From assembly GCA_026119935.1 (NCBI GenBank), contig JALRMH010000008.1, positions 62,001 through 126,000 on the forward strand: 64,000 nucleotides of DNA. Reading direction: 5' to 3'. The notes under the pieces were generated by a model, which saw only the letters and a program-made list of their open reading frames with translations, was not told the DNA's origin and made no database searches. This document shows, in pieces, positions 1 to 10,969 of the stretch. Source of the stretch: Endothia cerciana. Its lineage: Eukaryota > Ascomycota > Sordariomycetes > Diaporthales > Cryphonectriaceae. A program made the position numbers and the translations under genes. Numbering within the stretch: the stretch's first letter is position 1; every line of letters begins with the position of its first letter.

Positions 1-2
1 AG

Positions 3-1232
3 TCTGTCCTTTTCGTGGATCTCACCTTGGCACCTGGAGAGAGCAAGGCCTTCGAGTACACCTTCAGGCTGCCCAAGGGCCTGCCGCCCACACACCGAGG
101 AAAGGCCATGAAGATATCCTACAGCCTGATTGTTGGAACGCAACGGCCTGGAGGCGCAAAAGAGCAGCAGGTCAAGTCTGTGGAGATCCCCTTCAGGGTA
201 CTGGGTAGCGTCAATAGTCATGGGGAGATACTCGGCCACGACCTGAGGTCCCCGTACATCATGCTGCGAGATCAAGCACGCATACGAAGTATAGAAAAGA
301 GAGGCAGTCTCTACGCCAACAGACGGTCCAGTGAGGCCGAGGCAGCGGACAAGAACGGCAAGGGCGCAGAACCTGGTTCGTCGATGAACGGGTTTCTCTC
401 ATACGCCGACGAACTAGTGCACAACTCTCGCCTGGGTCTGGGAGCAGGACTACTTTCGCCGACTGCCGCAACAAGCTCTAGAAGACCATCAATTTTCGAG
501 GAGGCGACCACAGCCAAGGAGGCCATCGACTTGGCAATCATAAGAAGTAACCTCACGGCAGAGGGCCAACAAAGCGCCAACCGCTTCGAGATCGCCCGGA
601 ACGGCCGACGGGTCGGCGTTGTGATGTTGGCACGGCCGGCATATCGCCTCGGCGAGGTCGTGACCATGGCCGTCGACTTCATGGGAGCAGAGATACCATG
701 CTATGCAGTGCACGCGGCCCTCGAAACTTCCGAGAGGGTGGATCCCAGCTTGGCCATGCGATCTGAGGCAAGTGTTCATCGCGCATCTCGCAAGGTGCAC
801 GTGTCCTCCTCCGAGGCCACTCTTTTCTCTCGACGGATGGTATTCAGCCCTACTATTCCCGTCACAGCGACACCAGAATTTGTCACAAGCGGTATCAGCT
901 TGGAATGGAAGATCAGACTGGAATTTGTGGTGCCCTCGCAGGATGCTGAGACGCACACCATAGAAGAGCAGCCAGAAGAAGACGAAGACAGTGAGAATGA
1001 CCCAGGGCAGAAGAGGCGCCTCATTCCGGAACCGAAACAACAGCAGGATCCTCATCCACTTTTGGAGGAGATATCTCGTGATGATAGAGGCGGCCTCGTT
1101 CTCGTAGCAGCGGAAAATCTCACTTGTGAGAGCTTCGAGGTCGCTGTGCCGTTGAGAGTGTATGGTGCCGTGTGCAAGGGCCTGGAAAGGTTAGAAAGGG
1201 ACGAAGCGCTCGAAGAAGGGCTTGTAGTATAG
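3..1232 (+). CDS. rgp1: Rgp1-family protein, 3' part (Ric1-Rgp1 exchange factor subunit)
   Basis: The frame is already open at the window edge and runs to a TAG at 1230-1232, so this is the C-terminal ~409 residues of a longer protein whose start lies outside. The visible part begins in a beta-rich segment (residues such as LAPGESKAFEYTFRLPKGLP and KISYSLIVGTQRP) typical of the Rgp1 domain, and ends with a second beta-rich block (SFEVAVPLRVYGAV). A low-complexity acidic stretch (EEQPEEDEDSENDPGQ) lies between them. In yeast, Rgp1 with Ric1 forms the nucleotide exchange factor for the Rab GTPase Ypt6 at the Golgi, acting in retrograde endosome-to-Golgi traffic. Family assignment rests on the overall arrestin-like motif pattern; the Golgi role is inferred from the family. 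No intron is needed in the visible part. Confidence 0.8.
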   Translation, partial: SVLFVDLTLAPGESKAFEYTFRLPKGLPPTHRGKAMKISYSLIVGTQRPGGAKEQQVKSVEIPFRVLGSVNSHGEILGHDLRSPYIMLRDQARIRSIEKRGSLYANRRSSEAEAADKNGKGAEPGSSMNGFLSYADELVHNSRLGLGAGLLSPTAATSSRRPSIFEEATTAKEAIDLAIIRSNLTAEGQQSANRFEIARNGRRVGVVMLARPAYRLGEVVTMAVDFMGAEIPCYAVHAALETSERVDPSLAMRSEASVHRASRKVHVSSSEATLFSRRMVFSPTIPVTATPEFVTSGISLEWKIRLEFVVPSQDAETHTIEEQPEEDEDSENDPGQKRRLIPEPKQQQDPHPLLEEISRDDRGGLVLVAAENLTCESFEVAVPLRVYGAVCKGLERLERDEALEEGLVV

Positions 1233-1785
1233 AGAGTCGGCAGGAAGCCTAGCTAGCTGGGCTTGAGCCCACTGCGGCGGCGAGAGCTACTTCAAGATAG
1301 ACACATGTGTAGATGTACAGAATTTTGAGAGCTTTCTGTGTTTTGGATAAAGCTCTTGCCTTCCCACCTACCATAAATTTGTGGTTGGGCATGTCAGAAC
1401 ACACGAGACTACTTACGCATCTCGGTCCGCAGCCTCGACCGCAGTTGCAACTCATTAGTACCATCTGTCAACATATCTACACAACTGGCAGAAATCATGC
1501 CTTGGTTTTGTTGTTTAGTATCCGCCGTCCCTGTCCCATGACTGCCCTAGCCTCGTATGGCGGGGCCACCACGAAATCCCGGAGTTGTTGTAAAAGTATA
1601 TATGCGAAATGCTCCAAGTGATGAACCGGGACGCCTGGCCGAAACTATAGTGAGGCCGAAAATTCTAGGGGCTCGTACTTAGGAATAAGTCGTACTAAGA
1701 CACTGAGGCATTGTATTGAGGAAAAGGTTTCGCAAACGTGGCAGTTGACTGCGTTTGACATCGAGCATCCGCAGACGGCCTCGTG
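1233..1785. other. Gene-free spacer between convergent 3' ends
   Basis: This stretch separates the stop codons of the Rgp1 gene and the WD40 gene, which point toward each other. It is likely 3' untranslated sequence of both. I see only short, unsupported open frames. Confidence 0.6.
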
Positions 1786-4700
1786 TCAACACGCAGTACG
1801 GGGCCGTTCTAGCTTGCTATCTATACCAGGTCGGGGCAGAGCAAAACTATCTCTGCCTTCGAGACTGCCGTTGCTATGGACACTACTCAGCCCCTCATCG
1901 AGCGAGCTTGGTCTCTCACTGTACTGATCGGGAGGACCGCTGAGCACGAGCTCAGTGACTGGCTGCGTATGGCGAGTCGCCCGCTCACTAATGGCGATGC
2001 TGGTGAGGCGTAGCTCGACCTCCAGCTCAGCTAGCGCGTCGGACGTCACCAAATCCGATGACGAGAGCTTCTTGCGGTAGGCACGCAGCTGGCGGCAGGT
2101 CTGTTTGGATGCTATCTCGAGGGATCCGGATCCATACACGAAGCGAAGATTAACCTCGCTGGATTTTTTTTGAGCTGTTTGCTGTGTAGCCGGAGAACCT
2201 AACGCTGGTAGTGATGGTCTCCGGGTTAATCTAGTAGTTCCGGGGCTTGTGCCTATCGGAGGACTGCCCGAGCGGCTCGAGGTTGTTCTGCGAGGGGACG
2301 TCCTCTCGGTTTTGCTCTTGAACGAATTTGTGCAAGCAGCCGGCGTTCTCACTAGAGTAGATGGCGACATAATGTTACTCTTCGACTTGCGGCTGCTCAT
2401 AGCTCTCGGCGGAGAACGGCGGGCATCAGCAAGCGAGGATGAGGGCCGAGGAAAGCCCGCGAGCTCGGCTCTTGAGAGAACTCGCCGCAGAGGCGGACGA
2501 CTGCTGCCCAGAAGACCCTCCTGTGCTGGAGACGGAGACCTACCTGTCCCACTGGGGGAAATATCTTGGAAGTCAAAGTCGAAGATCATTATCGTTCCGT
2601 CACATCCAACGCTGACAACCTTTTGTGTCGCGTTTCCATCATTCACTAAAGCAACACCGTTGATGGACTCCGTGTGACCCCATTCACGATCCACAAAGGC
2701 GCCTGTCTTGCCATCATAGACCCTCACCGACTTGTCTGTGTTCGAGAGACCGAGAAGGAAAGAGGGTCCTTCACCCTGAGACGACTTGAAGACGAGCGAG
2801 TCGAGCACCGCAGTATCCGTGTTCTCGTCAGTGCACTTGAACGCCCTGCCCTGCCGACCGCTGTCGAATCCGAACAGGTAGACGGACCTGTCGAGGCCGG
2901 ATACAAGTAGTGATTGGGTGTCGGAGTCTAGGACCATAGAGCTTGGGGACGCCTTGAGGGTGATCGACCTGCAATGGATAGCTGCAAGAGTGCCGGGTTC
3001 TCCCTCTCTGGAGACTAGCTCGTGGATTTGTATAGCACGATCCATGGAGGAGATAATGATTTTGTCATGTGATGACAAAATCAGATGGGTGACTCTTGCT
3101 GGAAAAGCAAGCGTTTGCGAGAGCTCGAATGATTCGCCGGGGGTCTGATGAAAGAGCTGAACAGTCCGGTCGCGCCCGCTGGTCGCGATCAAAGCTCTTG
3201 ACGCATCGTGGCGGACGGCGATATGGGTGATCTCCGACGTGTGCGCCTGGGTTTTCAGCAGCAATTCACCGGTCGCATGGTCTACCACTTGTAGAACACC
3301 AATCCGATCTCCCGCAGCGAAAATGTTGCCCTCCTCATCGGCTCCCACCACGCACAGCTCATTCTGAGGTTCCATGTCGTTGCCAGTATATACTTCGTCC
3401 ACGTAGATGTTCAAACTCTCCTTGACGCCGCCGTTCAGGTCCCACAGCAGTACTTTGCCCGATCCGGACCAAGTGAAGAAAGCAGGGCTGGATTCATCCG
3501 CCCTTGTTAGTGATTGAATGCCAAGCACAGGGGCATTCTGCCCAGGCAGCCGAACGCGAGTGGACGTCTCGATGACCACACCTGGCAGGGTGTCCGCAGC
3601 CCATACATCAATATTTCGATCCGAATCTACTGTCACAAGCCTGTCTTGTACGAAAGTCATAGCAAGCACGACCGAGCCGCAGTGAGTTATTGTCGTGCCG
3701 GTACTTGTACCGCTCAAAACGCTGTTAACATCGACGTTCACTAGCTGACCATCCTTGCCTCCGGCCAATACAAATGGTCGGTTCACACTGGAGCGTAGGG
3801 CGCAGGATATGATGGGGAAGCCCAGGCTGGTGACCTGGGCGAGTCTCGTCTGACCGGCTCGGCCGTCGAGGAGGCAGACATCTCCACCGTCCGAGAAGAA
3901 TAGTGCTTTATCGTCGTCCAGAGCCGTGGCACATGTGAAGCTAGATTCCAGTAGGGATCCGAGCAGGACATTTCTTCCCGGGAGAGTTTTTGGTGGGCTC
4001 TGACGATTAGTATCTGGACCAAGATACCTCTTAGAGGGTGATCGAGGTCGCTGCGTCTCATCGACCACCTTCCACGCTTTCTATCAACCACGGAAATTAG
4101 TGAAGGGTCTCTCGAAGAAGTTGCACCCACCCGAGAAGGTTTTAAAAAACTGCAGATTGAACTTGAGTCAGGGGACCTACGATATGCCGAAGTCCAAACG
4201 TGATGAGGCTACTCCCGAGCCAGATCATTCCGGCGACATAAGATGTACATCGATTCTGCTGAAAGAGCCTTGCCGAGCCCGTCCGAGGGTCGATCTTCCA
4301 CACGAATAAAAAGCCGTCGTGGGCAGTACCAAGCGACGCGAGCCACTTGCCGTCTTGAGACCACGCGACTGCCCTGACACCAAAGCCATGCTCGCTTATG
4401 GAAACAAGGGGCCTGTCTGAAGAGCTGTCTTTTAAGCTGAAGACCAGAACCCTCGGAGCGTAGCCGGTCTCTCCAACGGCCAGAAACCTCCCGTCTCTAC
4501 TCAACGACACACAAGTCGCGGCTTTGATTCGCTCACGGCTTGTCCATGTCCTGGACGAAGGCGAGTCGCTCAATTCAGGTGATCCAAACAGCGGGTCTCG
4601 GGGCGATCTCGCAAGGCGGTTTCTCGCGTCACTTGCCTTTGGAGTGGTGCTGGGGCTAGATGAAGCTTGCGGTACCGGTGCGACGGCAAAAACAGGAACG

Positions 4701-4966
4701 GCGGTGGGACGGGCGCGGTAAAATCGCTGCGAGACCTGTCCGCCTTGTAGTACGTCGACGACAACGACAGCTCCACCGGCAACATAAGCGAGGCTGCTGC
4801 CAGACGAGCCAAGGGCAGTAGGAGAGGCGCAGGTGTTTCCAATGATGCGCTTCAAGAATAGACATGGCTCGTGGGTGCGGCTCCGACCTGGAGGTTTTGA
4901 AAAGGCCGAGGACGATTGAGGATTGGAGGGCATCGTCTTCAGGCGGCCCGAGGGAGTGCACGCCAT
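1786..4966 (-). CDS. Large WD40-repeat protein, MABP1/WDR62 type
   Basis: Two exons, 4966-4181 and 4080-1786, are joined across a 100-nt intron (GTAGGT..TAG) and give a 1026-residue protein. The splice restores a continuous block: residues before it read FGVRAVAWSQDGKWLASLG and FGLRHI, and the next exon begins KAWKVVDE. This matches the family pattern 'GxRHVKxWK' of MABP1/WDR62 proteins. WD40 repeats fill most of residues 40-770. They are followed by a long Ser/Pro/Arg-rich, probably disordered tail at about 770-930 and a short helical end. Animal relatives scaffold JNK-pathway kinases and act at spindle poles; the fungal homologues are little studied, so a scaffold role is inference. The start is the first ATG of the open frame (MACTPSGRLKTMPSNP); the internal ATG at residue 12 is an alternative. 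Confidence 0.85.
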
Positions 4967-6147
4967 GCTAGGTGAGCCTACTGTCTACCACTGGCAGTCT
5001 GTTCCTCCTCACCTTGACAATGCGTGTCGGGTCGAGCTATGGCGGTGGGCACATTCTGAAGCTGAGGAAGCCTGCCGGGGAGGACGGAAGGGGGGCAAGG
5101 CCAAGATGCCTGCGCGGGCTTGCTGGATCGCGTCGTATCTATGTCTCGGGAGGCCCAAAAGCCACTGTTGAAAGCAAAGATAAGGAGAAGCGCCGTAAAC
5201 CAGAAGCTTCACTGCGGTCAGTTAGCTGAGTCTACTCCAGTCGATCCTAGCACGAGGCGCGCCTGGTGGGAGAATCTCATACAGGTCGAAAGGGGGGCGG
5301 AGGAGCTGCTACAATCACCAGAGAGCTTCATCAACGCCGGGCTTGCTGTCGCAGGCCCTTCCCGCATGGCTCCACCGCGGCAGGGAGTACCTCAATAGGT
5401 AGAGGCGAACAGATCAGTGGGTGACACTGGCTGCTGGGAGACCACGACAGGAGAGGCCGGGGTGGTTTAAGAATGATCCTCACCTGTCCTCGCAGTCGAG
5501 TCTCATCAAATCTCGACTCTACAATAGGGAGAAACGGCCCGTGCCAGTCACTAGCACCGGCATCAATACCAACCACAACATGACGGGGTAACGATCCAAT
5601 CAAGCTATTTACCGCAACAGGGATTTCTCCACTAGGTCCAACCCCTGGTGGTTGGCCCTGTCGTCTTGGACTGGCCCAAGGAAAACCACGGGCTGGGGCA
5701 TTCCTTAGAGCGGACGTCTCCAGTAGCAGTGACCGACAACGACAACGACAACCAGCTGCGGTATACTACTGGATAGGAATCGTCGCACCAGACTGCGCTG
5801 ATGGCGCGCAAGGTCAGTAATGAGGGTATCGGCATTATTGAGGCCACTATGGCCACCCGAACACACTTGCCATGCCGTGGTCCTCGAATTGCCACCCTCA
5901 CCAGAGGACGGCAATGGTTGGCTGCGAAGCAGCACCTGCTCGGTGAGTTTGTGGCGACGAGGCATCTTGAGCCGCGTCTTGGAGTCAGGGTATCGGTGCC
6001 ACTGGCCATACCGCTTCGTCTACAGTTGAGGACTAGCTACCTAGGAAAGGTAGGGGTAACATGACGGGGCGCTACACTTCATGGAAGATGATGTATTCCG
6101 GAGCACCTAATCACATACATTGCCCGTGTCTCACACAGGGCCATCAT
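4967..6147. other. Gene-free region upstream of the WD40 gene
   Basis: About 1.2 kb separate the start of the WD40 gene from the stop of Rrg9, both on the minus strand. Open frames here are all under about 125 codons, overlap in several frames and match nothing I recognise. The region probably holds the WD40 promoter and the Rrg9 3' untranslated region. Confidence 0.5.
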
Positions 6148-7338
6148 TTACAACAGGTTCCTGGCCAGCCTACGCTGCGCCTGCAGCCGCCGTTGTTTCT
6201 CGAGGTCAACCTCGACCTCATCATCCTGCACCACATCCTCTCTGGGGTGCTCCCTGGTCGGTTTGCGAGGCTCGCTTTCCCAGGATCTCAGGCCTCCCCA
6301 GGGCCTGAGGGCGATGCCTGCATCCCGCCACTTCTTGGGTGGCTTCTTGCCCAACGCCGCGTATCTGTCCCAGACGGCTACACCGCGATTGTACCACCGG
6401 CGCTGGCGGTCCTCCTCCTCCGCCGTGCTGGGCTCCCACTTGGATCTCAGGATCCGGCGGATGGCCTCGGCTGATACCTCAAACTTATGCGCCAACGACT
6501 CGGTCGTGTACATGTCTGGGAATTGTTGGTGCAGAGCTCGAATGCCGTTGAGCGCGTCCGGGGATAACCTCTTGCGCGGCGCCCAGCCTTCCGGGAATTT
6601 CTTCTTGAGGGCATCCTTCTGTATGGCCCAGAGCGGTGTGTTCTGGAGCCTCCTCCTCTCGCATTCCGTCTTCTCCTGCTCCCTCTCCCTCTCCCTATTG
6701 ATCCTGGCTCGCTCCTTTTCCCTCGCCGTCTCGAGCCGCTGCTTTTCCTTGCGACGTTCTGCCAATTGTGCCTCCTCGTCGAGTGAGAAGGTCGGATCTT
6801 GGGATATCTGATCCTGGACAGAAGAGACTCGCATGATGCCGCGTGGTCTCGCTTGGACTCCTGGCGCGAGCCCGGGCGGAACAGCCGCCGCGCGTGAAGC
6901 CTGGGAGGGGTTCGCGTACCTGGCCCTCTGCTTTCTCATGTTCTTGGACGGCCGTTCGACTTTGAGCGGGGTGTCGTCTTGGGTCAAGAAGGAGTCCGAC
7001 TTCGGTTCCTCATGACGTTCCTCCGGCCGTGGGTCTGTATCCGTCTCGGACGAGCGCAGGTCCTGGGGATGGTGCGATTGCTGTGCGTCCGCCGAGGCAG
7101 ATTGATCAACTATATCCTGCTCCGGCGTGTCAGATACCGAGGAGGTGTGCGCTGTGCTGGTCCCATAAGGAAACCTGGCAACAGCTGGTCTGCTCGTAGT
7201 GATGCGTGTGTGGGCGTGGCGGCGGGACTCCGGCCATGGTGGCGGCCTCGCGAAGCGTTCGATGGGAATTTGGATCTGGGCGACAGTTCGGACGAAGGTC
7301 CGAAGTGCAAGAGAGCGACAGGAGCAGTTTGCAGCCAT
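6148..7338 (-). CDS. rrg9: Required for respiratory growth protein 9 (Rrg9), mitochondrial
   Basis: A single exon encodes 396 residues, starting at the ATG at 7338 (MAANCSCRSLALRTFVRTVA); the open frame continues five codons further upstream only from a GTG. The N-terminus is rich in Arg, Ser and Ala and poor in acidic residues, as in a mitochondrial presequence. A charged coiled-coil (about 190-230, many RE/KE repeats) leads into the conserved Rrg9/neugrin block at about 235-305: KFPEGWAPRKRLSPDA, then YTTESLAHKFEVSAEAIRRI and LRSKWEP. In yeast, Rrg9 is needed for respiratory growth and mitochondrial genome maintenance, with a suggested mitoribosome-related role. The C-terminal end is basic (RRLQAQRRLARNLL). 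Upstream lies a 740-bp interval shared with the divergent mpaB-type gene. Confidence 0.85.
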   Translation of the reverse strand: MAANCSCRSLALRTFVRTVAQIQIPIERFARPPPWPESRRHAHTRITTSRPAVARFPYGTSTAHTSSVSDTPEQDIVDQSASADAQQSHHPQDLRSSETDTDPRPEERHEEPKSDSFLTQDDTPLKVERPSKNMRKQRARYANPSQASRAAAVPPGLAPGVQARPRGIMRVSSVQDQISQDPTFSLDEEAQLAERRKEKQRLETAREKERARINREREREQEKTECERRRLQNTPLWAIQKDALKKKFPEGWAPRKRLSPDALNGIRALHQQFPDMYTTESLAHKFEVSAEAIRRILRSKWEPSTAEEEDRQRRWYNRGVAVWDRYAALGKKPPKKWRDAGIALRPWGGLRSWESEPRKPTREHPREDVVQDDEVEVDLEKQRRLQAQRRLARNLL

Positions 7339-8077
7339 TGTCGGTCGCGTCACATCGCGTGAGGTCTGAAGGGGACGTGGTTGCTGCTGAGGCTGCCCGA
7401 GCTGTACGGAGAAAATTTTCCTGGGCTGGAGCGCGACCCTTACAGGGGCTCACTACAGTATATGTACGGTACGTAGTAGGCTTCCGGGGCGTAAGTTAGT
7501 GGTGTGGGGCATCAGCCAAGGCTTGTCTGTGAGGGGACGCCGCGCCACAGTAAATTCCGACGTGCGCAGCGTTGTCCCAGCTCAGATGCTTCCTCGACCT
7601 CATCAGCCAAATTTAACGAGAGCGCGTCAATGCTCCTGCTTTGTCCTCTGTCCGATGACCGTCTTCCCCTGCTCTGTACAGCATACCCCGAGGGTCAGGA
7701 CCTGCCGCTATGGCGGGGGTGCGCTGTGGCATGGCATGGTGCGTACTGTACTGCCGAGCGCGAGGAGAAGGCAATACGTAGGCCGGACGGCTAGAGGGCC
7801 GGTCAACAAGACTCGATCGCCACGGTCCTGGGGTCGTCCTGCTAGCCTCGGCCGAGCACATGTGGGGAGGCAGTAGGCCGGCCATGCATCCATGACACGC
7901 ATCGAGACGTTTCTCACTTGGGGCGCGTCTGCATCTCGTCTTGCCAGCCCCCGCCTGGCCTCGTTGCCGTTGATCTCGCTGCTTCGTCTGCCGCGCTGAG
8001 TTTCGGCTCTGTACGATCTGTATGGCCTTGCCCCATTTCACGCTGCGACCCATAGACTCCCGGTGCATATCGTCATC
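7339..8077. other. Divergent intergenic region, Rrg9 / mpaB-type gene
   Basis: This 740-bp stretch lies between two gene starts on opposite strands and should contain both promoters. No clear TATA box or known factor site stood out. Short open frames on both strands have no supporting features. Confidence 0.5.
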
Positions 8078-9749
8078 ATGTTCTCCAGAAAGGACATGCG
8101 GGGCATGCGGACAGTTTGGGGCCACACTTTCGAATGGACGCCGGAGCACCAGACGGAAGACCAGATGCGACCTGTGACGTTTACTTACGATGTCTTAGCA
8201 TCGGACTGCCTGGACCGGCTCGACGAACTCAGCCCCCCACCAGCCAAGGCCCCACCCCTAGAGACTCCGCGGAGCGGCTTGAGCAGTCCGCCGAGAGACG
8301 GCAACGGTCCGACACATCCGCGCCGTGATCTGTACGCCCTCCTCGAGCAACACCACGCCTCCGACGCCAAGCTCGATGAGTTATGGACGCAGGTCCACAC
8401 CGTGCCACCCTGGGTCGACTGGCAGCAGATCAGGCGCGGGCAGGATGTCTTGTACCGGTACGGTGGGCCCTCCGTCACCTCCCTCACTTTCCAGTCCCTC
8501 GTCGGCGGCATGGCCGGCCGGCGGGTCGTAGAGACTCTTGCTCGGACGGGGGGGTTCGGTGCCAGGGTGGCCAAGCACAGTCTTCTCGAGACCTTCCAGC
8601 ACATCCTCCAGGTCACCGGGGACCTGGATAGCGCACGGCCCGGCGGCGATGCCTTCGCGAGTTCGGTCAAGGTCCGTCTGCTTCACGCAAGCGTGAGGCG
8701 GAAGATTGTGGCCCTGGCTCGGGAGAGGCCTGACTACTTCGACGTCGCGGAATGGGGTGTGCCCGTCAATCACCTGGACTGCGTCGGCACCGTGCTCAGT
8801 TTCTCGGCTGCGCTAGTCTGGCTTGGACTCCCTGGGCAGGGCATCTACCTGCGCGAACAAGAGATCGTCGACTACCACGCCCTCTGGCGGTGGGTAGCGT
8901 ATCTTCTTGGGACGCCGACAGACCCGTGACTGGTCAGCTGGCAGAAGTCCAAGGTCATGCTGGAAAGCCTGATCGTGATAGAGCTGGTGCCAAGCGACAT
9001 GTCCAAGGTGCTTACGAACAATGTCCTTACCGGGCTGAGCTGTCAGCCGTCGACATACACGAGCCGGGAGTTCTTGTGCGCCGAGGCGCACTGGCTGAAC
9101 GGGACTGAACTGTCACTTGCCTTGGGGATTCCAGAGCCGAAAAAGTGGTATAGGGCTTTGGTGGCGTGCCAGTGTCTACATTTCATGTGCATGTGTTACC
9201 TGTATAGCGCAATCCCGTCCTGGGACAGACAGACAGACAGGATCGAGGTATGTTGTGCGCCCGATTCTTTGCTCCCGTTATTTGAGACCGAAATCCACCC
9301 ATCTTCTCAGTCTAAAAATCGAGCACTGCTGCCCCCCTTCCCATACAGTGACCGTCTCTCCTCGATCCTATCCTCGTTATTTATTCCCACCCTCGGGACC
9401 CCAGAGCTCGTGCCCCCACCAGCTCTTCGGGCCCCCCGCGGCGGAGTCGGAACCATGCTGATGGCGGAATCCTCACGTACGCTGTAGCGCGTACGCGAAG
9501 TATTCTACAAGATGACGGTCCTAGACAAGACGGTGGGCCTGGGCCAGGAGAGCATCTTTGATTTCAAGTTCGTGCCGCGATTAGACCTGACAACCCCGGT
9601 TGGCGGGTCTGAGGATTTCGGGGCTGGACAGGCGGGTCAGCTCCTTCGAGCACAGGACCTTGTCCGCGCTGGTGCTCGCGACGGCGCTGGCGGGGACGGT
9701 GGCTTGGCTGACTCTTCGATCCGTTGTCAGATCTGATAGTTTGTGGTGA
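8078..9749 (+). pseudogene. mpaB/rubber-oxygenase-domain (DUF2236) protein, apparently disrupted
   Basis: The reading is clear along most of its length: WGHTFEWTPEHQ and TFTYDVLASDCLDRLDELSP at the start, then RLLHASVRRKI, NHLDCVGTVLSFSAALVWLG, YLLGTPTDP, FLCAEAHWLNG and ESIFDFKFVPRL. This order is that of fungal 'ER-bound oxygenase mpaB/rubber oxygenase' proteins. A real intron (9248-9487, GTATGT..TAG, 240 nt) joins DRIE to RVREVFYK in frame. Two lesions are seen. A TGA at 8927-8929 stands where the family has Trp after GTPTDP, and the frame reopens at once as LVSWQKSKVMLESL. Near 9600-9632 the frame must shift to reach the expected C-terminal membrane helix (LSALVLATALAGTVAWLTL), ending at 9749. 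A (GACA)4 run lies in the exon at 9224-9239. The start could be 8078, 8096 or 8105. Sequencing error at either lesion is possible. Confidence 0.7.
9224..9239. repeat. (GACA)4 microsatellite inside coding sequence
   Basis: Four perfect GACA units sit just before the intron donor of the mpaB-type gene and encode the DRQTD stretch. A four-base unit inside an exon is a ready site for frameshift by slippage. Confidence 0.85.
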
Positions 9750-10153
9750 TGCTGAAATAGGTAATCCCCGTAGATATGCACATACGCTTCACAATTAGGA
9801 TCGAAGAGGATCTGGTGTCAGGACGGGTCTGACAGCGCCGAAATTGAATACCTTCAGCCTACTATACACAGCTTTGTACCATACTAAATACTGCATAAAC
9901 CTTTGCGTAGTGATGCTGTCGTCCACGACGACACTGATGCAGATAACCCCCTAAACCTCATGCCGTTGCTTGAAGAACTCTATCGCGCTGGCTGCATGCC
10001 AGTGGCCAAAAGACCAAAAACAAATAAAAAACACAAGAAAAACCCGACACAAAAACATGGCCTCCTGACTGTGATGCACTTGCTCATATCCCCCAACGCC
10101 CTGCGCCAAACCACCCAAGTAGACAAAGACGCACGCTATTCTTCACTATAGAC
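9750..10153. other. Gene-free spacer between convergent 3' ends
   Basis: This AT-richer stretch lies between the mpaB-type gene and the calcipressin gene, which converge. It contains A-rich sequence around 10010-10050 that could serve 3' end formation. Nothing else is recognised. Confidence 0.5.
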
Positions 10154-10969
10154 TCATGCGTCGCTCATCATGAGCTCGACAGGAGGCCGGGAGGTGTGCG
10201 CCATGATAGGACGAGGCTCGACATCTGTGGGATCAACGTCCTCTTCAGCCCCCTCGGTCATATCATCAACCATGACGCAGGGCAAGTTTGGCGAGCCGCC
10301 GTGCTCCTCGGGGTGGAAGATCAAGGTCGAGCTCCGGCTCCTGGTCGTCCTCGAGCTGAAGCCGCCGGGACTCTTTCCCTCGACTGGGCTGATGGGCGAA
10401 TCCGCCACGTCCATGTTGTTAGGCCCGCCACCGTGACGTAGCTTTGCTAGGGCCTCAGCGAGGTCTTCGGCGTGGACCTCCTTGTTCGGGGCGCCCTCGA
10501 GGCGCTGCTCCCAGTCGTGGGGAGGCGAAGGCGGGGGTGAGATGAAGAAGAGCTTGCCGGCATCGGGGAGGGACAAGTGTGTATCTTTTGGCGAGGTGTT
10601 GACGGGAGTGGGCTGGCCAAAGTAGACACGGCAGCGCTCGCCCATGATGGCCTCGCCGTCCCAGACGGAGCGCACGGCTATGGCATGGGACTCGGAGTAG
10701 AAGGAGACGAGGATGCGGCGGAAGGACTTCAGCGGGGCCCAAGTGTGGATAGGGGCGGTCTTGGAGATGAGGTCCCTGATGGTCTGCAAGTTGTCGGGGC
10801 GGAAGACGGAGAGGTCTTGCAGGTTTGTGATGAGCAGGGTGTTAGAGGGCGGCGTGGGCTGTTGCAGTGGTGGTATGCTGGACAGGTCGAGGCTGAGGGA
10901 CTTCCTTGAGGACTTGCTGGAGGCTCGCGACGGCGCTTGTGGCCTCGTGTCTGGTGATGCTGAAGTCAT
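10154..10969 (-). CDS. rcnA: Calcipressin (calcineurin regulator, RCAN family)
   Basis: A single exon encodes 271 residues from the ATG at 10969 (MTSASPDTRPQAPSRASSKS). The frame stays open a further 117 codons upstream, but that part is Arg/Pro/Ser low-complexity without family similarity, so the internal start is preferred. An RRM-like fold spans about 43-120 (NTLLITNL, RRILVSFYSESHAIAVRSVW, RVYFGQP). The diagnostic calcipressin signature FFISPPPSPPHDW lies at 141-153, with phosphorylatable Ser-Pro sites. Near the C-terminus LPCVMVDD (229-236) looks like a PxIxIT-type calcineurin docking site. Calcipressins bind and modulate the phosphatase calcineurin and so tune calcium signalling, cell wall and stress responses. 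Length is normal for fungal members. It is followed downstream by the converging mpaB-type gene. Confidence 0.9.
   Translation of the reverse strand: MTSASPDTRPQAPSRASSKSSRKSLSLDLSSIPPLQQPTPPSNTLLITNLQDLSVFRPDNLQTIRDLISKTAPIHTWAPLKSFRRILVSFYSESHAIAVRSVWDGEAIMGERCRVYFGQPTPVNTSPKDTHLSLPDAGKLFFISPPPSPPHDWEQRLEGAPNKEVHAEDLAEALAKLRHGGGPNNMDVADSPISPVEGKSPGGFSSRTTRSRSSTLIFHPEEHGGSPNLPCVMVDDMTEGAEEDVDPTDVEPRPIMAHTSRPPVELMMSDA

Noticed and set aside
8896..8946. A 51-nt in-frame GT..AG intron that would remove the TGA in the mpaB-type gene
   Set aside because: It would also delete the conserved YLLGTPTDP block and has a poor donor (GTAGCG); kept only as an alternative to test.
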